From NCBI GenBank assembly GCA_045645205.1, contig JAZRIJ010000043.1, forward strand, positions 13,304-77,303: 64,000 bases of DNA, written 5' to 3'. The notes below the pieces were generated by a model, which was not told the origin of the DNA, did not search any database, and saw only the letters and a program-made list of their open reading frames with translations. Each line of letters opens with the position of its first letter. The stretch's first letter is position 1. The stretch is from RGIG1995 sp045645205. GTDB lineage: Bacteria > Bacillota > Clostridia > Oscillospirales > CAG-272. Shown here piece after piece: positions 9,313-16,658 of the stretch. The translations under genes and the position numbers were made by a program.

Positions 9313-10416
9313 TTATTCGTTTTCAAGGTCGGCAACCGACACATCAAAATCCTCGTCAAGATCAATGCTGTCATTCTGCACTTCACCATTCTTAAATCTT
9401 TCAACAATTCTGTCTTCAACCAACTTGAACAATTCAGCGTTATCCTCAAGCGCCTGACGCGCATTGTCTCTTCCCTGCGCAAGACGATTTCCGTCAATAT
9501 AAAACCACGCGCCGCTCTTTTCTATTATACCCATCTCAACGCCTACTTCAACAAGCTCGCTCGACTTAGAAATCCCCTTGCCGTAAAGAATATCAAATTC
9601 AGCAACTTTAAATGGTGGAGCAACCTTGTTCTTTACTATCTTACACTTAACTCTGTTACCATAAGACTCCGTACCATTTTTAAGAGTTTCAACACGTCTA
9701 ATGTCAATTCTTACCGATGCATAATATTTAAGAGCAGTACCGCCCGATGTAACCTCGGGATTACCGTACATAACGCCTATCTTCATACGAAGTTGGTTGA
9801 TAAAAATAACAACGCAGTTTGATTTTGCAATAGAGCCTGAAAGCTTACGCAATGCCTGCGACATTAGTCTTGCCTGTCCGGCAACCTGCGCATCGCCTAT
9901 ATCTCCGTCAATCTCCTGCTGTGTAACAAGCGCCGCCACAGAGTCAACTACAACTACATCAACAGCTCCCGAGCGTACCAACGCATCAAGAATGCCAAGA
10001 GCCGCTTCACCGCTTTCGGGCTGTGATACCAATAGCTCGTCTACATCAACGCCGATAGCAGCAGCATATTGGGGATCAAGAGCATTTTCAACATCAATAT
10101 ATGCCGCAGTTCCCCCTGTTTTCTGAACCTCGGAAACAACATGAAGTGCAAGGGTAGTTTTACCCGAAGCCTCAGGACCGTAAATTTCTATTATTCTTCC
10201 TCTCGGAACGCCGCCGACACCTAATGCTAAATCAAGAGACAACGAGCCTGTGGAAACAGCTGTAACATTCATATTTGTGTTTTCACCGAGTCTCATAATA
10301 GAGCCTGCGCCGTGATCCTTTGTTATCTGTGAAAGTGCCGTTTGGAGTGCCTTTTTCTTTGCTTCTTTATCTTGGATCTGTACAACCGATTCGGTCTTTT
10401 TTGCTTTCTGTGCCAT
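9313..10416 (-). CDS. recA: Recombinase RecA
   Basis: A 367-residue DNA strand-exchange ATPase central to recombination and the SOS response. Walker A is GPEASGKTT at 80-88, Walker B is VVVVDSVAAL near 154-163, and the polymerisation and DNA-binding core is complete. Loop L1 reads GDIGDAQVAGQAR (171-183) instead of the common GDSHMGLQAR type, and L2 contains NQLRMKIGVMYGNPEVTSGG. The substrate-side motif YIDVENALDP replaces YIDAEHALDP. The acidic C-terminal tail is present. It is the first gene of recA-recX-rimO-pgsA, with a strong promoter at 10480-10508. No LexA-type GAAC-N4-GTTC box was found upstream. Confidence 0.97.
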   Translation of the reverse strand: MAQKAKKTESVVQIQDKEAKKKALQTALSQITKDHGAGSIMRLGENTNMNVTAVSTGSLSLDLALGVGGVPRGRIIEIYGPEASGKTTLALHVVSEVQKTGGTAAYIDVENALDPQYAAAIGVDVDELLVSQPESGEAALGILDALVRSGAVDVVVVDSVAALVTQQEIDGDIGDAQVAGQARLMSQALRKLSGSIAKSNCVVIFINQLRMKIGVMYGNPEVTSGGTALKYYASVRIDIRRVETLKNGTESYGNRVKCKIVKNKVAPPFKVAEFDILYGKGISKSSELVEVGVEMGIIEKSGAWFYIDGNRLAQGRDNARQALEDNAELFKLVEDRIVERFKNGEVQNDSIDLDEDFDVSVADLENE

Positions 10417-10479
10417 AACTTTTCAAAATCCTTTCAAGCTATATCTGCTATCTGTATTTCTGACATACTTATACATATT

Positions 10480-10508
10480 ATTTTATCAAATTTTCACCGT
10501 TTTGTCAA
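10480..10508 (-). promoter_or_regulatory. Sigma-A promoter of recA operon
   Basis: Reading the - strand, TTGACA (10508-10503) and TAAAAT (10485-10480) are separated by exactly 17 bases. The -10 lies about 63 bases before the recA start. The match to the vegetative consensus is close. Confidence 0.8.
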
Positions 10509-10569
10509 TTACACTTGGCTATCTATTATAGTTTATTTACAAAATATTATATACTTTTTGCAATTACTG

Positions 10570-10578
10570 TGTTATAAT
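10570..10578 (+). promoter_or_regulatory. Extended -10 promoter of the DUF1385-prmC operon
   Basis: TGTTATAAT fits the extended -10 form TGnTATAAT and lies about 57 bases upstream of the DUF1385 start. No good -35 hexamer is present at 16-18 bases, which extended -10 promoters tolerate. It is divergent to the recA promoter. Confidence 0.55.
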
Positions 10579-10634
10579 AACAAATGGTAAAAATTTTTTC
10601 TCCCCACACAAAAAAACTTGAGAGGTTATATAAA

Positions 10635-11666
10635 ATGGCAGAAAAGAATTGCCGTCTCGGTACTGTCGGCGGTCAGGCAGTTATAGAAGGCGTTATGATG
10701 AAAAACAAAAATAACTTTGCGCTTGCGGTACGTATGCCCGAGGGTAATATAAGAGTTACAAAAGACGAATGCAAAAGCATTAAGGACAAGCACAAATTTT
10801 TAGGTTGGCCGATAATAAGAGGGGTTGTAAACATGATAGAATCCCTTGTTCTTTCCATGAAAACGCTTACAATATCGGCTGATGCTTTTGGTATTGAAGA
10901 GGAAGAAACAAAGTTTGAAATTTGGTTAAAAGAAAAATTTGGCAAGAGCCTCCTTGACGTTGTAATGGTTATTGCTATGATACTCGGCATCGGTTTGGGG
11001 GTAGGACTGTTCTTCTTTTTGCCTCTATTTATTTCATCTTCCCTTTTTGATAAATCGGGCGAAGAAACAAAATGGTATGCTACGCTTGTTGAAGGCGGTA
11101 TAAAAATTGGCATCTTTGTGCTTTATATATGGCTCGTGTCTTTGATGAAAGACATTAAACGTGTATTTGAATATCACGGAGCGGAGCATAAAACTATTTT
11201 CTGTTACGAAGCAGGCGAGGATTTAACTCCCGAAAACGTTAAGAAATACAAAAGATTTCATCCAAGATGCGGAACAAGTTTCATTTTTGTTATTCTTCTT
11301 TTAAGCATTCTTGTTTCATCTGTTGTTTACTCCATACCGATAATGAAATCAAATGTCATTCTCAAATTTGCTTCTAAGCTTTTGACACTGCCGCTTACTA
11401 TCGGTATCGGTTATGAATTTATAAAATTTGCAGGTAAGCACGATAATGCATTTACAAAAATAATATCCGCCCCTGGACTTTGGATGCAGCATCTTACAAC
11501 AAGAGAACCCGACGATACTCAGATTGAGGTTGCAATAGTTTCTCTAAAGTGCGCACTTCCTGAGGAGTTTCCCGAAGCTGAAGCCTTATACAAGCCGGAA
11601 GTATACAAAAAAAACGAAACAGAGAAAAACAAAACAAATATTACCTCGGAAGAACCGCAAGAATGA
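10635..11666 (+). CDS. DUF1385 family membrane protein (YqhQ-like)
   Basis: A 343-residue integral membrane protein of unknown biochemical function. The conserved family opening GGQAVIEGVMMKNKNN is at the N-terminus and the middle signature EYHGAEHKTIFCYEAG is intact, followed by FHPRCGTSFIF. The histidines and cysteines in these motifs suggest metal binding, but this is not proven. About four membrane helices are visible. A tail of about 30 charged residues ends the protein. ATG 10635 is chosen over ATG 10584 because GAGAGG (10620-10625) is nine bases upstream. It overlaps prmC by ATGA; the pairing with prmC is widespread in Clostridia. Confidence 0.85.
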   Translation: MAEKNCRLGTVGGQAVIEGVMMKNKNNFALAVRMPEGNIRVTKDECKSIKDKHKFLGWPIIRGVVNMIESLVLSMKTLTISADAFGIEEEETKFEIWLKEKFGKSLLDVVMVIAMILGIGLGVGLFFFLPLFISSSLFDKSGEETKWYATLVEGGIKIGIFVLYIWLVSLMKDIKRVFEYHGAEHKTIFCYEAGEDLTPENVKKYKRFHPRCGTSFIFVILLLSILVSSVVYSIPIMKSNVILKFASKLLTLPLTIGIGYEFIKFAGKHDNAFTKIISAPGLWMQHLTTREPDDTQIEVAIVSLKCALPEEFPEAEALYKPEVYKKNETEKNKTNITSEEPQE

Positions 11667-12394
11667 ACGATATTGATATTTTAAAATTATTCTACACAAA
11701 CCAAGAGTTTGAAGATGCAATAAAACAATATAAGCAAGGCAGACCTGCGGCTTATATTATCGGTGAATGGGAGTTTTTCGGGGACAGATATTTTGTAAAC
11801 GAAAATTGTCTTATTCCCCGATGCGACACCGAAAGAGTAGTCGAAAAGGTGCTTGAACACCTCAATGACGGCGATAAGTTCGCCGACCTTTGCACAGGTT
11901 CGGGATGTATTGCAATATCCACCTTAAAAAGAAAGAAGAACTCTTACGGTGTTGCCGTTGATATATCTAAGAAGGCGATTGAGCTTGCAAAAAGAAATGC
12001 TGAACTTAACAGTGTTGAAAACAGGCTTGAATTTATATGCGCCGATATTTTTACTTGTCCGTTAGGCAATAAAAAATATGACGTGATAGTATCAAATCCA
12101 CCCTATATTCCCACCAATGCACTTGATACTCTCGATGAATATGTAAAAAAAGAGCCGCAGATCGCTCTTGACGGCGGAAATGACGGCATGGATTTTTATA
12201 ATTTTTTGGCTTCCACATGCAAAAACAATCTGACTGATAAAGGTAAGCTTATATTTGAAATCGGCTATGATCAGGAAGAAAAAATAAAACTGACAGCCGA
12301 AAAAAACGGTTTTAACTGCAAGGTTACAAAAGATTATTCGGGCAATCCAAGAGTCGCAGTACTCCAAAAAATAAAATCTTCGGAGGAAACATGA
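11663..12394 (+). CDS. prmC: Release factor glutamine methyltransferase PrmC
   Basis: A 243-residue SAM-dependent enzyme that methylates the glutamine of the GGQ motif in peptide chain release factors. The SAM-binding motif DLCTGSGC is at 75-82 and the catalytic NPPY at 145-148. The preceding IPRCDTE corresponds to the usual IPRPDTE, with Cys in place of Pro. The N-terminal helical domain is shorter than in many homologues (the full protein is usually 275-290 residues). ATG 11663 overlaps the DUF1385 stop, and the end overlaps the next gene by ATGA, so translation is coupled along the operon. Confidence 0.9.
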   Translation: MNDIDILKLFYTNQEFEDAIKQYKQGRPAAYIIGEWEFFGDRYFVNENCLIPRCDTERVVEKVLEHLNDGDKFADLCTGSGCIAISTLKRKKNSYGVAVDISKKAIELAKRNAELNSVENRLEFICADIFTCPLGNKKYDVIVSNPPYIPTNALDTLDEYVKKEPQIALDGGNDGMDFYNFLASTCKNNLTDKGKLIFEIGYDQEEKIKLTAEKNGFNCKVTKDYSGNPRVAVLQKIKSSEET

Positions 12395-13392
12395 AGAAGA
12401 CGTTTAAAATATTAAACCTAATACTTTCTTTGATTATTACCATTTCAGCGTTTACAGGCTGTTCGGGCAGGAAAGAGGGTTATCCGCCCGTATGGACACC
12501 GGACAAGCGTGTTGTTATGACCGTAGGAGTCTACAATGTAACCTACGACTTTTACAGATACCTTTTTTTAAACACAAAAGACTTCTTTGACAACGGCGAC
12601 GAAAGCTTCTGGCAAAAGGAAGAAAACAATGTAGATTTGGTAAAAGACTATGTTTTTGATTCCATAAAAGACACCTACGGAATGTTTACCCTTGCCGATA
12701 AATACGATATTACTCTTTCCGATGACGATAAAGCTAATATCGAAAGCTATATAGAAAGCAGTAAAGAGGGTATGACTGACGAAGAGTTTGAAAAATCTCT
12801 CGAAGAAGCATATATGACAAAAGAGCTTTATAAGTTTGTGCTTGAAGTACAACAGCTTGAATATCTGGTATATGAGCATATTATAAACGAGAGTTCAGGA
12901 ATTTTAAAGTTTGACGACACCTCACTTATGAAAGCCATTGACGAAGACTTTGTTAGAGCAACACATATTCTCTTAACTTTTAAAAATGAAGAGGAAAGTA
13001 ATACAAAGCTCGAAACTGCAAATCAAATCCTAAAAAAACTGAAAAACGGCGAAGACTTTGAAACTTTAAAAGAACAATACAGCGAAGACACCGATTTAAA
13101 AAATAATACAGACGGTTATTACTTCACTCACGGTGAATTTGAAAATGAATTTGAATATGCCGCTTTTGAGCTTAAAGAGGGCGAAATAAGCGAGGTAGTT
13201 ACGACCGAAGTAGGATACCATATAATAAAAAGACTTCCCATTGAAAAAGAGTATGTGAACAAGAACATAGAAGCGCTCCGCGCACAGTATAAGACCGCGT
13301 TATATTATGAGTTAATAGAAGAAGCATACAAAAATTTCACCCCCGAGTACAAAGATGAATACAAAAACATTCAACTTGACTCTTTTAATTAA
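12391..13392 (+). CDS. PpiC-type peptidyl-prolyl isomerase lipoprotein (PrsA/SurA-like)
   Basis: A 333-residue exported lipoprotein with a basic N-terminus, hydrophobic core and lipobox FTGC (Cys24). A helical SurA-like N-domain is followed by a parvulin domain at about 189-285, beginning RATHILLTFKNEEE and containing GEFENEFEYAAFELKEGEISEVVTTEVGYHIIK, where the xxGYHIIK end is the parvulin hallmark. Such proteins assist folding of secreted proteins on the outer face of the membrane. It is embedded in the DUF1385-prmC-rsgA operon with a four-base overlap on the left and nine bases on the right. Confidence 0.88.
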   Translation: MKKTFKILNLILSLIITISAFTGCSGRKEGYPPVWTPDKRVVMTVGVYNVTYDFYRYLFLNTKDFFDNGDESFWQKEENNVDLVKDYVFDSIKDTYGMFTLADKYDITLSDDDKANIESYIESSKEGMTDEEFEKSLEEAYMTKELYKFVLEVQQLEYLVYEHIINESSGILKFDDTSLMKAIDEDFVRATHILLTFKNEEESNTKLETANQILKKLKNGEDFETLKEQYSEDTDLKNNTDGYYFTHGEFENEFEYAAFELKEGEISEVVTTEVGYHIIKRLPIEKEYVNKNIEALRAQYKTALYYELIEEAYKNFTPEYKDEYKNIQLDSFN

Positions 13393-13400
13393 GAAGCATT

Positions 13401-14318
13401 ATGAGCGAACTTATAAAAGGTATTATAATAAAAGGACTCGGCGGTCTCTATGACATTAAAACCGAAGATGGCAATATTATAAGCTGCAAGGCAAAAGGCG
13501 CTTTCCGCCATGAAGGAATTACCCCCTATGCCGGCGACAGCGTTATATTAAAGCAGTCTGACAAAGGGACTGTAATCGAAGAGATAACCGACAGAAAAAA
13601 CTATCTCATTCGCCCTCCCGTTGCCAATATCGACATACTTTTTACAGTTATTTCTGCAGCCAAGCCGTCGCCTATGCTTCCCATTACAGACAAGCTTATT
13701 TCTATCGCGGAATACAATAAAATAGAACCTGTTATAATCGTGAGTAAAAGCGACCTTGACGAAAACGAAGCGGAAAAGATTGCCGATATATATATAAAGT
13801 CCGGCTTTACGGTATTTGTTTCAAGTATTGACAGCAACAAAGATGAGCTTGTTTTATTTGTTAAACAAAAGGCAAACGGAAAAATATCGGCATTTGCAGG
13901 TGCGTCGGGAGTTGGCAAATCTACGGTAATGAATGCTCTCTTTCCAAAGCTTACGCTTGAGACGGGAGATGTAAGCCGAAAGACCGAAAGGGGTAAGCAT
14001 ACCACAAGACACGTTGAGCTGTTTGAACTTGATTATCTTACAGACGACAGCGCAATGACGGGATATATTGCAGATACCCCCGGCTTTAGTCTTATTGATT
14101 TTACAAGATTTGATTTCTACAAAAAAGATGACCTTGTATATACCTTTAGAGAATTTGAAGATTATCTCGGAACATGCAAATATACAAAGTGCTCACATAC
14201 TACCGAGGACGGATGCAAGATAATTGAAGCAGTCAACAACGGTATTATTCCTAAAGAACGCCACCTGAGCTACATAGATATTTACAACACACTGAAAAAC
14301 AAGCACGAATGGGACTGA
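13401..14318 (+). CDS. rsgA: Ribosome small-subunit biogenesis GTPase RsgA
   Basis: A circularly permuted GTPase of 305 residues that acts in late 30S assembly. The order of motifs is G4 (SKSD, 115-118), then G1 (GASGVGKS, 167-174), then the switch region and G3 DTPG, as expected for this family. An OB fold occupies the first 70 residues. The C-terminal zinc-binding motif is present as CKYTKCSHTTEDGC. It is the last gene of its operon; a long perfect palindrome starts two bases after its stop codon. Confidence 0.95.
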   Translation: MSELIKGIIIKGLGGLYDIKTEDGNIISCKAKGAFRHEGITPYAGDSVILKQSDKGTVIEEITDRKNYLIRPPVANIDILFTVISAAKPSPMLPITDKLISIAEYNKIEPVIIVSKSDLDENEAEKIADIYIKSGFTVFVSSIDSNKDELVLFVKQKANGKISAFAGASGVGKSTVMNALFPKLTLETGDVSRKTERGKHTTRHVELFELDYLTDDSAMTGYIADTPGFSLIDFTRFDFYKKDDLVYTFREFEDYLGTCKYTKCSHTTEDGCKIIEAVNNGIIPKERHLSYIDIYNTLKNKHEWD

Positions 14319-14319
14319 A

Positions 14320-14380
14320 GTGCTGTAAAAAAATTCTAATTACAGTTCGCCAAACTGTAATTAGAATTTTTTTACAGCAC
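14320..14380. terminator. Perfect 28-bp inverted repeat, probable bidirectional terminator
   Basis: The left arm 14320-14347 and right arm 14353-14380 are exact reverse complements, separated by CGCCA. The arms contain A7/T7 inside the stem, and CTTTTT follows on the + strand. It lies between convergent rsgA and the PH-domain gene, so termination is the simplest role. The stem is much longer than a normal intrinsic terminator and could also be a small mobile palindrome. Confidence 0.75.
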
Positions 14381-14435
14381 CTTTTTCTATTAATATTATA
14401 TCATAGTTCTAATAACTTGAATTTAAAACTGACTG

Positions 14436-14837
14436 TCAATGCTCCGCATCCATATCCATATCTTCGCTTTCATCCGACTCCATAAATTCACGGAGACCGA
14501 CGCGGCGCTCATTTCTTTCTCTCTCCACTTCATCGGACAAAAGATTTTTCACATCTCTTGAATTTTTTATATGCAGGATGTCAAATTCAGGAGTAGATTT
14601 GTCAGCAGAACAACAATGTATGGTTCCAAGCCCGAACAGCCTTTCCCAAAGAGAACGCTTCAATGTTACGTCCATTATGCGATAAAGGCGAATCTCTTCC
14701 TCCTGAAGATTAAAAACACCCTTTCTTATAAGCAGCTTATCACTCGTCAAAATATACTTTGTGAAAGTCCAGGGCAATCCGAAAACAATTCTCTTTCGGT
14801 CGCTCCATGTGTATTCGGTAATATCCTTCTTTGCCAT
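14436..14837 (-). CDS. Bacterial PH-domain protein (YdbS/YdbT-like)
   Basis: A 133-residue protein without a membrane segment. It starts MAKKDITEYTWSDRKRIVFGLPWTFTKYILTSDKLLI and continues with EEEIRLYRIMDVTLKRSLWERLFGLGTIHC, the classical pattern of the bPH_2 domain, where a strand-rich fold follows the phrase RLYRIxDV. The C-terminus is acidic. Start ATG 14837 is supported by GAGGAG nine bases upstream; ATG 14846 overlaps this site. The specific function is unknown. It stands 18 bases downstream of the flavin reductase gene and probably ends that transcript. Confidence 0.72.
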   Translation of the reverse strand: MAKKDITEYTWSDRKRIVFGLPWTFTKYILTSDKLLIRKGVFNLQEEEIRLYRIMDVTLKRSLWERLFGLGTIHCCSADKSTPEFDILHIKNSRDVKNLLSDEVERERNERRVGLREFMESDESEDMDMDAEH

Positions 14838-14855
14838 ACAAATCATCTCCTCTTT

Positions 14856-15446
14856 TTATTTTTTCTTATTATAGTTCTTTTTTGTCTTTTTCTTTTTTAC
14901 GGAAAAACCGAAATTGCCGATTTTTTTGCCGAGTTCAAAGTACTCACCGTGCGCAAATGCCGCGATCCTTGCCTTTTCAAGATGAAGCTTACCGTCATCG
15001 CCAAGCAAACTTTCGTCAACATTTATAGCCGTTATATCGGCGATAAACATATGGTGCGACCCCAGTTCAACAATATCCGTAACCCTACATTCAAGGTTCA
15101 TTGGACATTCTTCAATTAAAGGACAAGCGACTGTCGAAGCCTCGGCTTTTGTAAATCTACACTTTTCAAACTTATCAACCTTTGCTCCCGTGTATATTCC
15201 GCAATAATCGGCTTCTTTAACGAGGGAGGCAGGAGTAAGATTTATTACAAACTCTCTTGTGTTTTTTATTATCTCAAAAGAATGTCTCTGCGGTCTCACC
15301 GATATATATGTTTTCGGCGGATTTGAATTCAATATTCCCGTCCACGCAATAGTGATAATGTTGGAGTTTTCCATATCACCGCAGGACACCATAATAGGCG
15401 GAACGGGAGACAACAGCGTACCGCCCTTCCAAACTACTTTACTCAC
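14856..15446 (-). CDS. Flavin reductase family protein
   Basis: A 196-residue protein of the FMN-binding split-barrel flavin reductase family. PVPPIMVSCGD, then NIITIAWTGILNSNPPKTYISVRPQRHS and REFVINL are typical, and the segment EADYCGIYTGAKVDKFEK is the family's middle motif. Members use NAD(P)H to reduce FMN/FAD or transfer electrons to partner oxygenases; the electron partner here is unknown. The last 20 residues are almost all lysine and asparagine, a basic tail not needed for the fold. It starts at GTG 15446, three bases after the ddl stop, so it is cotranscribed with ddl. Confidence 0.8.
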   Translation of the reverse strand: MSKVVWKGGTLLSPVPPIMVSCGDMENSNIITIAWTGILNSNPPKTYISVRPQRHSFEIIKNTREFVINLTPASLVKEADYCGIYTGAKVDKFEKCRFTKAEASTVACPLIEECPMNLECRVTDIVELGSHHMFIADITAINVDESLLGDDGKLHLEKARIAAFAHGEYFELGKKIGNFGFSVKKKKTKKNYNKKK

Positions 15447-15449
15447 TTC

Positions 15450-16535
15450 TCATTTACCCTTTTTTGTCTCAATTGCAAGCTCTACCAGCTTATCAACTAT
15501 ACCGCCGTATGTGTAACCGCTTTCAATTGCCATTTTGGGATAAAGGCTTATGGAAGTAAAACCGGGAAGCGTATTTATCTCATTGAATATTATCTTTTCA
15601 TCATCTCCGCATACAAAAAAGTCAACTCTTGAAAGCCCCTTGCAGTCGAGATATTCAAAAATCCCCTCGGCTGTACGCTTAAGATTTATCCAAGTTGATT
15701 TTTTTATTTTAGCGGGTATCTGATATGTAGAAGTACCGTTGTTGTACTTGTCGTCATAGTCATAGAAGTCTGCATCAGAAATAATTTCACCGCAGGTCAA
15801 AGCAACGGCCTTTTCGTTGCCGAGAACGGCTACCTCGATCTCTCTGCCGATAATTGCTTCTTCAATAAGTATCTTGCTGTCAAATTGTACAGCCTTTTCA
15901 AGTGCATTTTTCAGTTCGTCTGCATTTCTTGCCTTTGAAACACCCACAGATGAACCGGAGTTTGCAGGCTTTACAAACACAGGATATCCAAGCGAAGCCT
16001 CTACATCCACTTTTATGTTTTCAATCCCCTTCTCAACGTCGCTCTTTGTAACATATACACAAGCAGCAACAGGAATACCGTAATTGTTCAAAAGCATTTT
16101 TGTAAACGCCTTATCCATACAAACAGCCGAAGATGCGCATCCGGAACCCACATAAGGTACGCCGCACATATCAAGCATTCCCTGCAGCCTTCCGTCCTCC
16201 GAGTATGCGCCGTGCATAATGGGAAATACAACGTCAATTGCAACACGTTCTACACTGCCGTCATTTCCTATAGCATATACAGCATAATCTCCGTAGCTTG
16301 TGGACATCAAAGCTTTTTTCAAATTTGCTTTATCGTCCTTCCATGTATTGTCCTTTATCTTTTCGTCTTCGCCTTCGTATATGTACATCTGTCCGTCTCG
16401 TGTGATGCCCACCCTGACGATATCATATTTACTTCTGTCAACGTTTTCAAGTACCGAATATGAGGACTTGAGTGAAACCTCGTATTCAGTTGAATTTCCG
16501 CCAAACATTATGCACAAAGCAGTTTTATTTCCCAT
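15450..16535 (-). CDS. ddl: D-alanine-D-alanine ligase
   Basis: A 361-residue ATP-grasp enzyme joining two D-alanines for the peptidoglycan stem peptide. MFGGNSTEYEVSL is the N-terminal substrate loop, FPIMHGAYSEDGRLQGML the first family signature, PVFVKPANSGSSVGVSKA the ATP-grasp loop, and IFNEINTLPGFTS the C-terminal metal-binding motif. The omega loop reads DYDDKYNNG with the tyrosine usual for D-Ala-D-Ala enzymes, so a D-lactate type is unlikely. ATG 16535 is chosen because GGAG lies nine bases upstream; ATG 16544 directly abuts that site. It has its own promoter at 16575-16603 and is separate from the dcw cluster. Confidence 0.94.
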   Translation of the reverse strand: MGNKTALCIMFGGNSTEYEVSLKSSYSVLENVDRSKYDIVRVGITRDGQMYIYEGEDEKIKDNTWKDDKANLKKALMSTSYGDYAVYAIGNDGSVERVAIDVVFPIMHGAYSEDGRLQGMLDMCGVPYVGSGCASSAVCMDKAFTKMLLNNYGIPVAACVYVTKSDVEKGIENIKVDVEASLGYPVFVKPANSGSSVGVSKARNADELKNALEKAVQFDSKILIEEAIIGREIEVAVLGNEKAVALTCGEIISDADFYDYDDKYNNGTSTYQIPAKIKKSTWINLKRTAEGIFEYLDCKGLSRVDFFVCGDDEKIIFNEINTLPGFTSISLYPKMAIESGYTYGGIVDKLVELAIETKKGK

Positions 16536-16574
16536 TATAACCATCTCCGTAAAATCTTCTCATACTATTATGAT

Positions 16575-16603
16575 ATTCTATCATAAGCACATCGGTTTGT
16601 CAA
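16575..16603 (-). promoter_or_regulatory. Sigma-A promoter of ddl
   Basis: On the - strand TTGACA (16603-16598) and TAGAAT (16580-16575) are spaced by 17 bases, 40 bases before the ddl start and just beyond the clpC terminator. Confidence 0.75.
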
Positions 16604-16612
16604 TAAAAACAC

Positions 16613-16643
16613 AAGAGGGAGCTTTTTTAAAAAGTTCCCTCTT
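16613..16643 (-). terminator. Terminator of the ctsR-clpC operon
   Basis: AAGAGGGA and TCCCTCTT are perfect complements, and the stem extends inward through GC and A/T pairs to a small loop. On the - strand GTGTTTTT follows. It lies 16 bases after the clpC stop. Confidence 0.85.
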
Positions 16644-16658
16644 AACACTCATATTTTT

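Noticed and set aside
9058..9822. Open reading frame of 254 residues on the + strand
   Set aside because: It lies antisense across recX and recA, both certain genes, and has a low-complexity Ser/Phe/Lys composition.
10417..10583. LexA/SOS box upstream of recA
   Set aside because: No GAAC-N4-GTTC palindrome or close variant was found in the recA leader.
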